Part shown: piece after piece, positions 1 to 7,108 of the stretch
How the letters are laid out: every line of letters starts with the position of its first letter
Position numbering within the stretch: the first letter of the stretch is position 1
The notes under the pieces: model-generated
Databases searched by the model: none
What the model saw: only the letters and a program-made list of their open reading frames with translations
What the model was told of the DNA's origin: nothing
Program-made: the position numbers and the translations under genes
Assembly: GCA_039591615.1 (NCBI GenBank)
Contig: JBDHDH010000068.1
Location: forward strand, 1 to 21,108
Source of the DNA: JBDHDH01 sp039591615
GTDB taxonomy: Bacteria; Gemmatimonadota; Gemmatimonadetes; Gemmatimonadales; GWC2-71-9
Reading direction: 5' to 3'
Length of the DNA: 21,108 nt

Positions 1-342
1 AGTTCGACAGCTGGGACGACATCCACCGCACCAAGGGCGTCCGCCAACTCGATTCAGGTGGAAGAGCTGGCCGAAGTCAGTCACCTGAACGCGTTCGAGG
101 CGATTCGACGGCTGCGACCCAATTGGCTCAGAATCCGTGGTTTGGCAACGTTCAATCGGCAGGAGGTCGCGGGCATCAAAGTGTACATCGATGGTGGTCT
201 GCGCGGTCACGTTGAACAGCTCGAGCGTATCCGGGCATCAGACATTCAAGAGCTTCGATACCACGACCCCCGGCAGGCAACGACGCGCTTCGGCACGGAC
301 CACGGGGACGGTGCCATCTTGGTAACCACAAAAGGCGGTTGA
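1..342 (+). CDS. TonB-plug-like secreted protein, 5' end cut by window edge
   Basis: The reading frame is open from base 1 and ends at the TGA at 340-342, so the true start with its signal sequence probably lies outside the window. A GTG at 58 could start it, but the residues before it already fit the family. The visible part has the pattern NAFEAIRRLRPNWLRIRG, then KVYIDGG, and ends in FGTDHGDGAILVTTKGG. This layout, an 'AYEAVRRLRPNWL' segment followed by a plug-like strand ending in GxGAIxVxTK, is one I know from small secreted proteins of Gemmatimonadota that resemble the plug domain of TonB-dependent receptors without the barrel. The exact role is unknown. An NTF2-like gene follows after 84 bases on the same strand. 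Confidence 0.7.
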   Translation, partial: SSTAGTTSTAPRASANSIQVEELAEVSHLNAFEAIRRLRPNWLRIRGLATFNRQEVAGIKVYIDGGLRGHVEQLERIRASDIQELRYHDPRQATTRFGTDHGDGAILVTTKGG

Positions 343-426
343 ATGACATGGAGGCAGCCGAATTGACCAACGTGCCTCGTTTGGCTCGACACAACGCGTT
401 CATTCTTTCTTCCCGGGAGTCCAACG

Positions 427-903
427 ATGAGCTGGCGAAATGTGATTCGTTTTGTGTTGCTGACCGGTGTCCTTGCCACGATAGCCACCCCCGTCCTTGC
501 GCAGAGTTGGTCCGATGAGCAGCTGGGGGTGTGGGCCGTGATTCAGGCCCAGTGGCAGGCGGCAATGGAAAAGGACGGCACCTGGCCCGACCGCGTCCTG
601 CATGAAAAATTCCTCGGCTGGGCGAACGACAACCCCGCTCCCCGGAGCAAAATGTCCACCAGCCAGTGGACCCGGTACGGCAATGAGAACTCCACGACAC
701 TCATGCAGGAGCTCTACCCCATCGGTATCGCGGTGCACGGAAACACCGCAGTCGCGCACTATCTCTACTCAAACGCAACTGAGAATCGAAAGGGCGAGCG
801 TCAAACGACGCATGGTCGCTACCCGGACATCTTAGTGCGCGATGGGGAGACATGGCGGTTCATCGCGTGGCACGGGGGGGATGATCCGCAGAGCGGCACT
901 TGA
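427..903 (+). CDS. secreted NTF2-like (SnoaL/DUF4440-type) protein
   Basis: This 158-residue protein starts at an ATG preceded by GGGAG with a 7-base spacer. Residues 1-25 form a typical Sec signal peptide with a hydrophobic stretch (FVLLTGVLATIATPVLA) and likely cleavage after A25, so it should be exported. The mature part has an early helix (VWAVIQAQWQAAMEKDG) followed by strands such as GIAVHGNTAVAHYLYS and ILVRDGETWRFIAWHGG. That is the order of a cone-shaped NTF2-like domain, and the ending is typical of DUF4440/SnoaL-like proteins (a WRF strand followed by H or W). No catalytic residue can be assigned, and such domains may be enzymes or ligand binders. It stands 84 bases after the plug-like gene, so the two may share a transcript. 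Confidence 0.7.
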   Translation: MSWRNVIRFVLLTGVLATIATPVLAQSWSDEQLGVWAVIQAQWQAAMEKDGTWPDRVLHEKFLGWANDNPAPRSKMSTSQWTRYGNENSTTLMQELYPIGIAVHGNTAVAHYLYSNATENRKGERQTTHGRYPDILVRDGETWRFIAWHGGDDPQSGT

Positions 904-1336
904 CCAACGCCTTCCGTCGAGGGTGACCTGACCGCTATCAAATGAGCACGTGTAGGACGCGTGGATTGAGCCCGACCGCGACCTCGATCTACACCTCGAA
1001 GCGTTCCCACCTGTGCTTGACCTGCTCCATGAGCTGCACGTAGCGCGGATCCCCTCGAAGGCTACGCAGTGACGGATCCGTCTCGGACAGCAGCGGGTAG
1101 TTGATGAATCCGCGATGAAGAGCCTACCCAAACAGACAAACACTCGTGTCGGGGGCACCACCGAAGATTGCCATACCGGGGTGGCCATTCGTGGCCAGTT
1201 GTGACTACCTTGGGCACCGACAGGACCCCCCGAACGCCTGCCCAGTCCTGACGCAGCCCGCTGCGTCGCGTGGCGACGGAGCCACGCGCAGGTCGGTCCA
1301 TCCCACGCCGATTCCAGACGAGGTGAGACATCGCAG
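904..1336. other. intergenic region holding a kinase remnant
   Basis: No intact gene is visible in this 433-base gap. Its left half contains the leftward C-terminal remnant listed at 989-1123. The right half (1124-1336) shows no recognisable protein in any frame. The Shine-Dalgarno-like GAGGTGAG of the next gene lies at 1320-1327. No promoter can be named with confidence. Confidence 0.6.
989..1123 (-). pseudogene. C-terminal remnant of a Ser/Thr kinase-TPR type protein
   Basis: Read leftward, 44 codons and a TAG stop encode a tail with the pieces RGFINYPLL, LRGDPRY and QLMEQVKHRWERFEV. Many Gemmatimonadota proteins with an N-terminal Ser/Thr kinase domain and C-terminal TPR-like repeats end in this way (xRGFxNYPxLxxxDPxLxxLRGDPRFxxLMxxVKxxWExFEV). 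The frame is closed by a TAG at 1124-1126 immediately upstream, and no start or kinase domain is nearby, so this is a relic and not a gene. The family match is from memory; the frame and its ends are read directly. Confidence 0.65.
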
Positions 1337-2737
1337 ATGCAGTTTCGCTTTGGTGGCTTTCTCAGACGGCATCGACAGCGGTTTGTCTTCGCAGCCGGCA
1401 TCCTAGCCGTATTGTGGCTGGCGCTCTTCATCTATCACGTTCGGAAGTCCTTACCGTCGGGGATGTCGTTCGCAGGTGACCTGCACCGCGGTAACGTGGA
1501 GTTCCTCTTCGACATCACGTACGAACCCATGATCGACTCGGCGGACCGGTTCGTCGTGATCGATATGTTCTTGTTCAATGACGAGCACACGGGTGACCGG
1601 CAATACCGGCCACTCACGGACGAGCTCACGGACCGCTTGATCGCGCGGAAAGCGGCTGCTTCGGCAGTCGACGTCACGTTCATTACCGACCCGATCAACA
1701 ACTTCTACGGCGCCTACACGTTGCCGCAGATCGAGCGGCTTCGCGACGCCGGGATCAACGTTGTCATGACGCGCCTCACACGGCTCCGCGACTCGAATCC
1801 ACTGTATTCCGCTGGATGGCGCCTCGTCCCGCGTTGGTTCGGGACCGCTGGCCCGGGACTGGTACCTCACCCACTCAGCAGTCGCGGGCAGCGGGTCACC
1901 GCCCGGTCGTACTTGAAACTGCTCAACTTCAAGGCAAATCATCGCAAGCTGATCGTTACCGAACACGGATGCTTGGTCAGCTCGGCGAATCCACACGACG
2001 CGAGCAGCTTTCATTCGAACATCGCATTCGCATTAGCTGGACCGATCTGTCAGGACATCCTGGAGGGGGAACGAAATCTCGCCGCCTTCTCGGGCGGCGT
2101 CATCGGACCACACAGGGTAACGGATGTCGGGCAAGCGGTACAGGAACCGACCATCATGCGGTACGTTACCGAGGGACGGATTCGGACCGCTCTCCTGCAG
2201 GAAATCGGACGTGCGGAGGCAGGCGATCGCATCGACATCGCCGTCTTCTACCTGTCAGAACGCTCGATCATCGAAGCCCTCATCGATGCCACGAGTCGTG
2301 GTGCGACGCTCCGCGTCGTGCTGGATCCCAACAAAGACGCGTTTGGACGTGAGAAGGGCGGCATCCCAAACCGACCAGTTGCCTCGGAGCTACGGGACCG
2401 ATCCAACGGGCGGATCGCCGTGCGATGGTATGACACGCATGGCGAGCAGTTCCACACGAAGCTCGCCGTGTTTACTCGCGGGGACAGCGTCACCGTCGTC
2501 GGCGGATCGGCCAACTTCACCCGTCGCAACGTCGGTGACTACAACTTGGAGGCAAATGTCCGTTTGTGGACGCATCGCCAGTCGCCCCTCGCCCGGGCGC
2601 TGGCGGGCTACTTCGAGCGGATTTGGTCGAACCGGGACGGTCACTACACGGTCGAATTCGCTTCGTATCGCGACGATGCGTGGTTCAAGCGAGTGCTCTA
2701 CCGGTTCCAGGAATTCACGGGAATGTGCACCTACTGA
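1337..2737 (+). CDS. membrane-anchored phospholipase D-fold protein (cardiolipin synthase-like)
   Basis: The protein has 466 residues and an N-terminal transmembrane helix at about 17-35, after an Arg-rich start, so the catalytic part is probably periplasmic. Two PLD half-sites are visible. The first is H202-R-K204 followed by LIVTE and LVSSAN (215-218). The second is H373-T-K375 followed by LAVFT and GGSANFT (389-395). Both histidines and lysines of the HKD motif are present, but the aspartate position reads E209 and T380. The family cleaves or transfers phosphodiester bonds, as in cardiolipin synthases and nucleases. The start is supported by GAGGTGAG about 9 bases upstream. It ends 81 bases from the convergent ATP-grasp gene. 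The substrate cannot be told from sequence. Confidence 0.85.
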   Translation: MQFRFGGFLRRHRQRFVFAAGILAVLWLALFIYHVRKSLPSGMSFAGDLHRGNVEFLFDITYEPMIDSADRFVVIDMFLFNDEHTGDRQYRPLTDELTDRLIARKAAASAVDVTFITDPINNFYGAYTLPQIERLRDAGINVVMTRLTRLRDSNPLYSAGWRLVPRWFGTAGPGLVPHPLSSRGQRVTARSYLKLLNFKANHRKLIVTEHGCLVSSANPHDASSFHSNIAFALAGPICQDILEGERNLAAFSGGVIGPHRVTDVGQAVQEPTIMRYVTEGRIRTALLQEIGRAEAGDRIDIAVFYLSERSIIEALIDATSRGATLRVVLDPNKDAFGREKGGIPNRPVASELRDRSNGRIAVRWYDTHGEQFHTKLAVFTRGDSVTVVGGSANFTRRNVGDYNLEANVRLWTHRQSPLARALAGYFERIWSNRDGHYTVEFASYRDDAWFKRVLYRFQEFTGMCTY

Positions 2738-2761
2738 GAGCATGCACCCGCGTGCCGAAAG

Positions 2762-2776
2762 GGGCGTGGAGCGCCC
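2762..2776. terminator. small GC hairpin between convergent genes
   Basis: GGGCG at 2762-2766 can pair with CGCCC at 2772-2776 across a 5-base loop. It lies between the ends of the PLD-fold gene and the ATP-grasp gene, a usual place for a shared terminator. There is no T tract on either side, so this is only a weak candidate. Confidence 0.2.
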
Positions 2777-2818
2777 TAATGTGCCCGATGGCCAGCTGCA
2801 GCGATCTCTCCTCCTACC

Positions 2819-3781
2819 CTACCGGCCCACCACCACCGTTTGGGGCGAACCCCCTCTCGCCACCCTCTCCACCTCCTCACCGAGAAACCGCGTCACCTCA
2901 TCCCACGCCCACCGTCCTGCTCGAGCCTCGGCGTCCCGGTTGTAGTTGGTGTTCGTGTTGACGTCGTACGTATAGGCCCGCCCCTCCGCATCGCGCACGA
3001 ACTCCAGGGCACCGATCTCGATACCGTGCGCCGCCAGGAACGCCTCGTACTGAAGTGTCAGGGCCGGATCGATCTCGTCGATGATCGAGAACATGGGGCG
3101 CCGAGCTCCGTCGCCGACACCGCCTGGCTCGACGCAGTGGTCCGCTGGACATAGCTCGAAGCCTCCACGGGTGTCGACCTGGACCGCGTAGAAGAAGCGG
3201 CCGCCGATGAACTCGACCCGTGTGATGACGTCCTCTGGTGAGCGGACATACTCCTGGAGGAGCGACACCCCGTCGATCGACGGCTCGAACGCATCGCTCG
3301 TAAGGAACGCCGCTAGCGCACCCCTGGTCTCGAACAGCTGCACGCCAGCTCCGCTCCCGCCTCGATTCGGCTTGAGCAAGATGGGGCCCGAGGCGAACGC
3401 ATCGGCGGCGGCCGGGATCGCCTCGCGGCCGACAGCGACGACAGTGCGGGGTGTTCTGATGCCGTGCGTGCGGAGCGCACTGTACTGCAGCGCCTTGCTC
3501 ACCTCGAGCCGCAACGCCCGGCTGTCGTTCACCACTCGGCGACCGTGGCGTTCCAGCCACCCCAGGACCACTCCCGCGTGCTCGGGCCCAAGGCGGTGCC
3601 CCCGGATGTGCGAGGAGGCGCTCATGCGGTTGTAGAACACACCCTCGGGCGGCTCCTCCTGAAGATCGACCGCGCCCCCCGCAAGGAACCACTCCTCGTA
3701 CTGCCACCCTTGTCTCGCGAGCGCCGCACGCAGAGGCTCGACCCAGGCGTCATTCTCGTGGATCACGTAGATCTTATGCAC
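2819..3781 (-). CDS. ATP-grasp ligase, RimK-like
   Basis: I choose the GTG at 3779-3781 as start (320 residues) because AGGGAG stands 9 bases upstream and the product then begins with MHKIYVIHENDAW, a natural first strand. The frame stays open to 3943, so a longer form is possible. ATP-grasp features: K137 in LLKPNRGGSGAGV with the Gly-rich loop (141-146), LLQEY (174-178), and the metal-binding end E260 in GALEF plus D273-V-N275 in YDVNTNTNYN. The N-terminal part carries FYNRMSASSHIRGHR (49-63). ATP-grasp enzymes join a carboxylate to an amine or thiol through an acyl-phosphate; RimK relatives add glutamate or make peptides. No partner gene is adjacent, so the substrate is unknown. The protein is presumably cytoplasmic. 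Confidence 0.8.
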   Translation of the reverse strand: MHKIYVIHENDAWVEPLRAALARQGWQYEEWFLAGGAVDLQEEPPEGVFYNRMSASSHIRGHRLGPEHAGVVLGWLERHGRRVVNDSRALRLEVSKALQYSALRTHGIRTPRTVVAVGREAIPAAADAFASGPILLKPNRGGSGAGVQLFETRGALAAFLTSDAFEPSIDGVSLLQEYVRSPEDVITRVEFIGGRFFYAVQVDTRGGFELCPADHCVEPGGVGDGARRPMFSIIDEIDPALTLQYEAFLAAHGIEIGALEFVRDAEGRAYTYDVNTNTNYNRDAEARAGRWAWDEVTRFLGEEVERVARGGSPQTVVVGR

Positions 3782-3790
3782 TGTTGCAGG

Positions 3791-3796
3791 CTCCCT
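3791..3796 (-). promoter_or_regulatory. ribosome binding site deciding the GTG start
   Basis: On the leftward strand AGGGAG precedes the GTG at 3781 by 9 bases. No comparable site stands before the upstream in-frame ATG codons near 3820-3830, which favours the 320-residue form of the ATP-grasp protein. Confidence 0.55.
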
Positions 3797-3830
3797 TCGA
3801 GCCCCTCCGTGGAAGATCATTTCGGCCATG

Positions 3831-3865
3831 AACAAAAGAACCAGCCGCAGACTGTCGGCCGGTTC
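3831..3865 (-). terminator. intrinsic terminator-like hairpin in the leader of the ATP-grasp gene
   Basis: Read leftward, GAACCGGCCG (3865-3856) pairs with CGGCTGGTTC (3847-3838): a 10-base-pair stem with one G-U pair and an 8-base loop. It is followed at once by TTTTGTT. This is the classic form of a Rho-independent terminator. It lies about 57 bases upstream of the GTG start of the gene on the same strand. Either it attenuates that gene or it ends a short upstream transcript. Confidence 0.5.
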
Positions 3866-4264
3866 CCACTGAAGTCGCTTTGCTCTGCTGATTACATAAC
3901 GATACCGCACCGGCCGACTTTGCTCGCTCGCCGGAAACAACAAAAGGTTGATTTGGTAATCGTCCGCTGAACCGCTGCTAACATGCTCGCGCCCGGCGAC
4001 AGATGGCGGGCCTTACGAGGCGGCTGTGACCCCTCCAGCCCGGCCCGGGTCCTCGCTTCGTTGGTGGCCCATGCTTTCCTTGAACCCCCTTTCCCGATGC
4101 GAGGTTCCCATGGCCAACGGGCGTCAAGCACCCGAACGCGAGAAGCCCAAGTGCCTCCTGCTGATCGGCCCACCCACTCGCGGGTGCCGGCGTGAAGCTG
4201 CATCTTCACCCTCACGTCGGACCAGTTTGACCGTTTGACGCCCTGTCTGATACCGAGGTGAGAC

Positions 4265-5929
4265 ATGAGGATCCATCGCTCCCATCCGCTCTTGCTCATT
4301 CTTCTCCTGTCCTTCGGCCTCGCCCCCGCCGCTGCTCAAGAGATCGCCACCGTCGAACTAGCAGCGGTGGATACGATCTTCGAGCGCTTCGACGGGACCC
4401 GCAACCCGGGGTGCGCCGTGGCCGTCGGCCACGAGGGATGGCCAGTGCTCTCGCGTGCCTACGGGATGGCCGATCTCGAACGCGACGCGCCAAACACTCC
4501 GGAGACGATCTTCGAACCGGGTTCGGTTTCGAAGCAGCTCACGGCCGCGGCAACCATCCTGCTCGCGCTGGATGGGAAGCTCTCCTTGGACGACGACGTG
4601 CGGAAATACATCCCCGAGCTGCCGGATTACGGCGAGACCATCACGATCCGCCACCTCATGAATCACATCAGCGGCCTTCGGGATTGGGGCGCCGTGGCTG
4701 ATATCGAGGGGTGGCCCCGCACGATGCGGGTTCACACGCACACGCACGTGCTGGACATTGCCAGCCGCCAGCAATCGCTCAACTACCGGCCAGGCAAGTA
4801 CTACTCGTACACGAACACCGGTTACAACCTCCAGGCCGTGCTGGTGGAACGAGTGAGCGGGATGACGTTCGCCGAGTTCTCGAAGAAGCGTCTGTTCGAA
4901 CCACTGGACATGACGCGAACCGAATGGCGGGATGATTTCACGCGCATCGTGAAGGGCCGGGCGGTGGCCTACAGCCCCAGGCCGGAGGGCGGGTTCCGCA
5001 TGAACATGCCGTTCGAAAACGTGCACGGGAACGGCGGCCTCCTCACGACAGTGGGAGACCTCCTCCGCTGGACCCACAACCTCGAGACGGGAGAGGTCGG
5101 CGGTCCGGCGTTCCTCGAGGAGATGCATCGGCGTGGGGTGCTCAACTCGGGCCGGGAGATCGCGTATGCGAGCGGCCTCCGCATTGGCGAGTACCGTGGG
5201 GTCCCGGAGGTCGGGCACAGCGGCGCCACCGCGGGATACCGGGGATACCTGACGCGTTTCCCCGACCAGGGGATCGCTGTGGCCGTGATGTGCAACGTTG
5301 GGAACGCCAACCCTTGGGGGCTGGCACACGAGGTGGCGGATCTCTATCTGGGCGCCGCGATAACTGACCAGATAGCGCCGGGTGGAGAAAGACCAGCCAT
5401 CGAATTGTCTTCCGCCCAGCTGGAGGCGCTCGCCGGGGGATACCGGGAAACACGCAGGCATACGGTCGTGACGCTTACCGTGTCGGGCGGGAACCTGGTG
5501 GCGAGGGGCGACACCCTGTTACCGGTATCGCAGATCCGGTTCGAGGGTCGCGATGGCGTGATCCTTGAGTTCGATCGGGCACCGGAGACGGGAAGCCGGC
5601 CGGGGGCGCTGGTGACGCTGCCCGATGGGGACGCCATTCGGTTAGAGCCCGCTCCGGCATTCGAGCCCACGCCGGCCGAGCTCGCGGAGTACACCGGCGC
5701 TTACCGGAGTGACGAGGCCGAGGCCACCTACACGGTCGTGGTGGAGGGTGGCGCGCTCGTCGTGAAGGACCGCTACGGTTCGGGCCGGCACCCCGTTCCT
5801 GCGTACCCCGATGCGTTCAGCGATCGAGGGACCATGTACATCTTCCGTCGTGACGACGCCGGCCGGGTCACGGCGCTGAGCCTCAGCCAGAGCCGGGTGT
5901 GGGACATGAGGTTCCGGCGGATACGGTGA
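4265..5929 (+). CDS. secreted serine hydrolase, CubicO/beta-lactamase class C fold
   Basis: The 554-residue protein begins at an ATG preceded by GAGGTGAG. Residues 1-24 are a signal peptide (PLLLILLLSFGLAPAAA, cut before Q25). The class C penicillin-binding fold is clear: S87-V-S-K90 as the SxxK nucleophile motif, Y182-T-N184 as YxN, and H318-S-G320 replacing KTG. These place it among the beta-lactamase-related esterases and D-aminopeptidases (PF00144). After about residue 360 two beta-rich modules follow, the last ending in IFRRDDAGRVTALSLS and MRFRRIR, the usual tail of these hydrolases. It probably acts on a peptide or ester outside the cytoplasm; a drug-resistance role is not implied. It is a single-gene unit between a divergent neighbour and a repeat-rich gap. 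Confidence 0.88.
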   Translation: MRIHRSHPLLLILLLSFGLAPAAAQEIATVELAAVDTIFERFDGTRNPGCAVAVGHEGWPVLSRAYGMADLERDAPNTPETIFEPGSVSKQLTAAATILLALDGKLSLDDDVRKYIPELPDYGETITIRHLMNHISGLRDWGAVADIEGWPRTMRVHTHTHVLDIASRQQSLNYRPGKYYSYTNTGYNLQAVLVERVSGMTFAEFSKKRLFEPLDMTRTEWRDDFTRIVKGRAVAYSPRPEGGFRMNMPFENVHGNGGLLTTVGDLLRWTHNLETGEVGGPAFLEEMHRRGVLNSGREIAYASGLRIGEYRGVPEVGHSGATAGYRGYLTRFPDQGIAVAVMCNVGNANPWGLAHEVADLYLGAAITDQIAPGGERPAIELSSAQLEALAGGYRETRRHTVVTLTVSGGNLVARGDTLLPVSQIRFEGRDGVILEFDRAPETGSRPGALVTLPDGDAIRLEPAPAFEPTPAELAEYTGAYRSDEAEATYTVVVEGGALVVKDRYGSGRHPVPAYPDAFSDRGTMYIFRRDDAGRVTALSLSQSRVWDMRFRRIR

Positions 5930-5931
5930 CG

Positions 5932-6006
5932 GCTCGCCTTCTAAAGTGAAGTTCTTCCGGGCGTATCGGGGCACGGGCCGAGGCGAGCGTGTGACCCCTA
6001 CGGGGT
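5932..6006 (+). terminator. two hairpins after the serine hydrolase gene
   Basis: GCTCGCCT (5932-5939) can pair with AGGCGAGC (5981-5988) across a 41-base loop. It is followed by ACCCC-TAC-GGGGT (5994-6006). They lie just after the hydrolase stop codon. Neither is followed by a T tract, so a termination role is only possible. Confidence 0.25.
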
Positions 6007-6153
6007 TCAGATGAATCGGATCTCGGCCACAGCGTGCACCGAGAAAAAGACGGAGGTCACAGAGACACTCGTTTGATCCAGCAATCCGGGACCCGGCACC
6101 CGATGTACCTCGATGGCGGCCCCGATGCTCTCCCCGGTGCGTTGCTCCTCCAT
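6007..6153 (-). pseudogene. truncated GxxExxY-family gene start
   Basis: Leftward from the ATG at 6153, 27 codons encode MEEQRTGESIGAAIEVHR followed by VPGPGLLDQ. This matches the first part of GxxExxY-family proteins, whose N-terminus reads IIGAAIEVHRxLGPGLLESxYE. After Q27 the family resemblance stops. The frame runs on through a CACAGAG-type repeat arm to a TGA at 6007-6009. The normal family length is about 120-140 residues, so most of the protein is deleted. The family is associated with PD-(D/E)XK-like folds; no function should remain here. Confidence 0.7.
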
Positions 6154-6198
6154 CAACGCCTCGCCCGTCCTCGGTTCTCCTCCGCGCTCTCTGTGGCC
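6025..6198. mobile_element. MITE-like inverted-repeat unit carrying the GxxExxY fragment
   Basis: GGCCACAG at 6025-6032 is the exact inverted copy of CTGTGGCC at 6191-6198. The arms continue as imperfect, roughly 9-base-period repeats (for example GACGGAGGTCACAGAG at 6049-6064 against the complement of 6177-6198). The unit is 174 bases long and encloses the GxxExxY remnant. A related unit of 146 bases lies at 14024-14169. No target-site duplication is evident. Mobility is inferred from shape only. Confidence 0.5.
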
Positions 6199-6248
6199 GG
6201 CTAGAACTCCAGCCAAGTCCACTTGCCACATTGCTCGCCCCAACGCAA

Positions 6249-6274
6249 CGCCCCGCCGATTGCTCGACGGGGCG
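6249..6274. other. strong GC hairpin right of the repeat unit
   Basis: CGCCCCG (6249-6255) pairs with CGGGGCG (6268-6274). An inner CGA/TCG pair closes a TTGC loop after one mismatch. No T tract follows on either strand. It lies between the hydrolase and the SnoaL-like gene, whose end is at 6380, and may be a bidirectional terminator or part of the neighbouring repeat unit. The rest of 6275-6379 shows nothing recognisable. Confidence 0.35.
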
Positions 6275-6379
6275 ACGTCGCTTTCCACTCAATAGTAGCG
6301 GTGGTGCGTATGGGTGGCGGTCAAGGGCGAAGCAGGCGGCCCGAGCGAAGGTGTCTGCCCGGGGCGCGCCCGATCGCGG

Positions 6380-6826
6380 TCAGGTAGTGACGCCGAGTTG
6401 CTGCAACATCGTCGCCATGTCGAAGTACTGGCGCTGTAGCTTGACTTTCTCCCCGGCGATCTCGATCACGTTACACGCCCGCAAATCGATGCGCTTGCCG
6501 GTCGCGGCTATCGGACCGTCGGGTGTCTGGAGCGGTCCGGTGTGCGTGCCCTGCCAGGTCACCTCGAGGACGACTGCGGTGCCGCTGACGAATGCGTTGT
6601 GGAACGTGGCTTTGGAGTCGGGCAACGCCGTGGCCCAGCCTTTCCACACGGTCATCACCTCGTCGACTCCCTTCACCCTTCGATGCGTTGCGACTTCATC
6701 GTACACGAAGTCGGAGGTGATGCTGGCTCGTACGGCCTCCCAGTCCTTCTTGCTGTAGGCAACCAGGGGGGCCTTGGCAGCTTGAATGAGCTGGTCCTGG
6801 GAGAGCTGGGTCGTATGCGCTGGCAT
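6380..6826 (-). CDS. SnoaL-like polyketide cyclase-family protein
   Basis: The frame is open from further upstream, but the ATG at 6826 is chosen because an excellent GAGGAGGA lies 5 bases before it; this gives 148 residues. The order of elements fits a SnoaL-like NTF2-fold protein: an N-terminal helix ending LVAYSKKDWEAVRASITSDF, a conserved DEVMTVWKGWATALPD segment, then strands with VVLEVTWQGTHTGPL and GKRIDLRACNVIEIAGEKV. The GTHTG motif is characteristic of the ester cyclase branch. There is no signal peptide, so it should be cytoplasmic. The reaction is unknown. A flavin oxidase gene lies 282 bases upstream on the same strand, but a coding remnant separates them, so a shared operon is uncertain. 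Confidence 0.8.
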   Translation of the reverse strand: MPAHTTQLSQDQLIQAAKAPLVAYSKKDWEAVRASITSDFVYDEVATHRRVKGVDEVMTVWKGWATALPDSKATFHNAFVSGTAVVLEVTWQGTHTGPLQTPDGPIAATGKRIDLRACNVIEIAGEKVKLQRQYFDMATMLQQLGVTT

Positions 6827-6831
6827 GGTTT

Positions 6832-6839
6832 TCCTCCTC
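6832..6839 (-). promoter_or_regulatory. ribosome binding site of the SnoaL-like gene
   Basis: Leftward, GAGGAGGA stands 5 bases before the ATG at 6826. It overrides the longer open frame that reaches 7090, whose first 88 residues look like random Ser/Arg-rich sequence. Confidence 0.7.
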
Positions 6840-6917
6840 GAGGGTGAGCGAAACACGGACGGAAATATGAGTCTTGGTACAGCGACTGTCGAACTCCCGA
6901 ACGGAGGGGCTTGAAGC

Positions 6918-7106
6918 TCACTGGATTTTCCGGAACCTTCCCGCACCATCCAACCGCATCTCGGCGACCTGACCCGACGAGTCGAGGACGAACGTGACGA
7001 AAGGACGCAAGCGATACGGGCACGTGTCAAACACCGGATCCCGCCAAGCGGCGCGGAAGACGGGGACGAACCCTCGGTCGAGTTGGTCACGCCAACGGGC
7101 GACGTC
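6918..7106 (-). pseudogene. C-terminal remnant resembling a CubicO-type hydrolase tail
   Basis: Immediately after the stop of the flavin oxidase gene a leftward frame encodes 62 residues that look like real protein, beginning DVARWRDQLDRGFVPVF and ending FVLDSSGQVAEMRLDGAGRFRKIQ before a TGA. The end matches the closing strands of the serine hydrolase at 4265-5929 (FRRDDAGRVTALSLS, then RFRRIR) in spacing of F, D, G, V and the basic tail. No start codon or ribosome site belongs to it, and upstream it runs into the oxidase gene in another frame. I read it as the 3' end of a lost gene. Confidence 0.5.
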
Positions 7107-7108
7107 TG

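Larger units (their letters stand above)
3782..4264. other. divergent intergenic region
   Basis: This 483-base gap separates the leftward ATP-grasp gene from the rightward hydrolase gene and should contain both promoters. Besides the terminator-like hairpin it holds a bulged hairpin at 4166-4189 (CACCC with GGGTG, outer CGG with CCG). I see no convincing coding frame in it. TTGACC at about 4228 and GATACC at about 4249 resemble promoter hexamers, but the start site would fall inside the ribosome binding site, so I do not call them. Confidence 0.5.

Noticed and set aside
4228..4254. TTGACC and GATACC as a promoter for the serine hydrolase
   Set aside because: The predicted transcript start would fall inside or after the ribosome binding site, so the gene would lose it.
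1319..4266. Identical 13-mer CGAGGTGAGACAT before the PLD-fold and hydrolase genes
   Set aside because: Most of it is the ribosome binding site and spacing region; a shared regulator is not needed to explain it.
3892..4299. Leftward 135-codon frame in the divergent gap
   Set aside because: It overlaps the hydrolase start and promoter area, is rich in Arg/Trp/Gly and lacks a ribosome site.
4358..5461. Leftward open frame of 367 codons
   Set aside because: Shadow of the serine hydrolase gene, which has signal peptide, ribosome site and all catalytic motifs.
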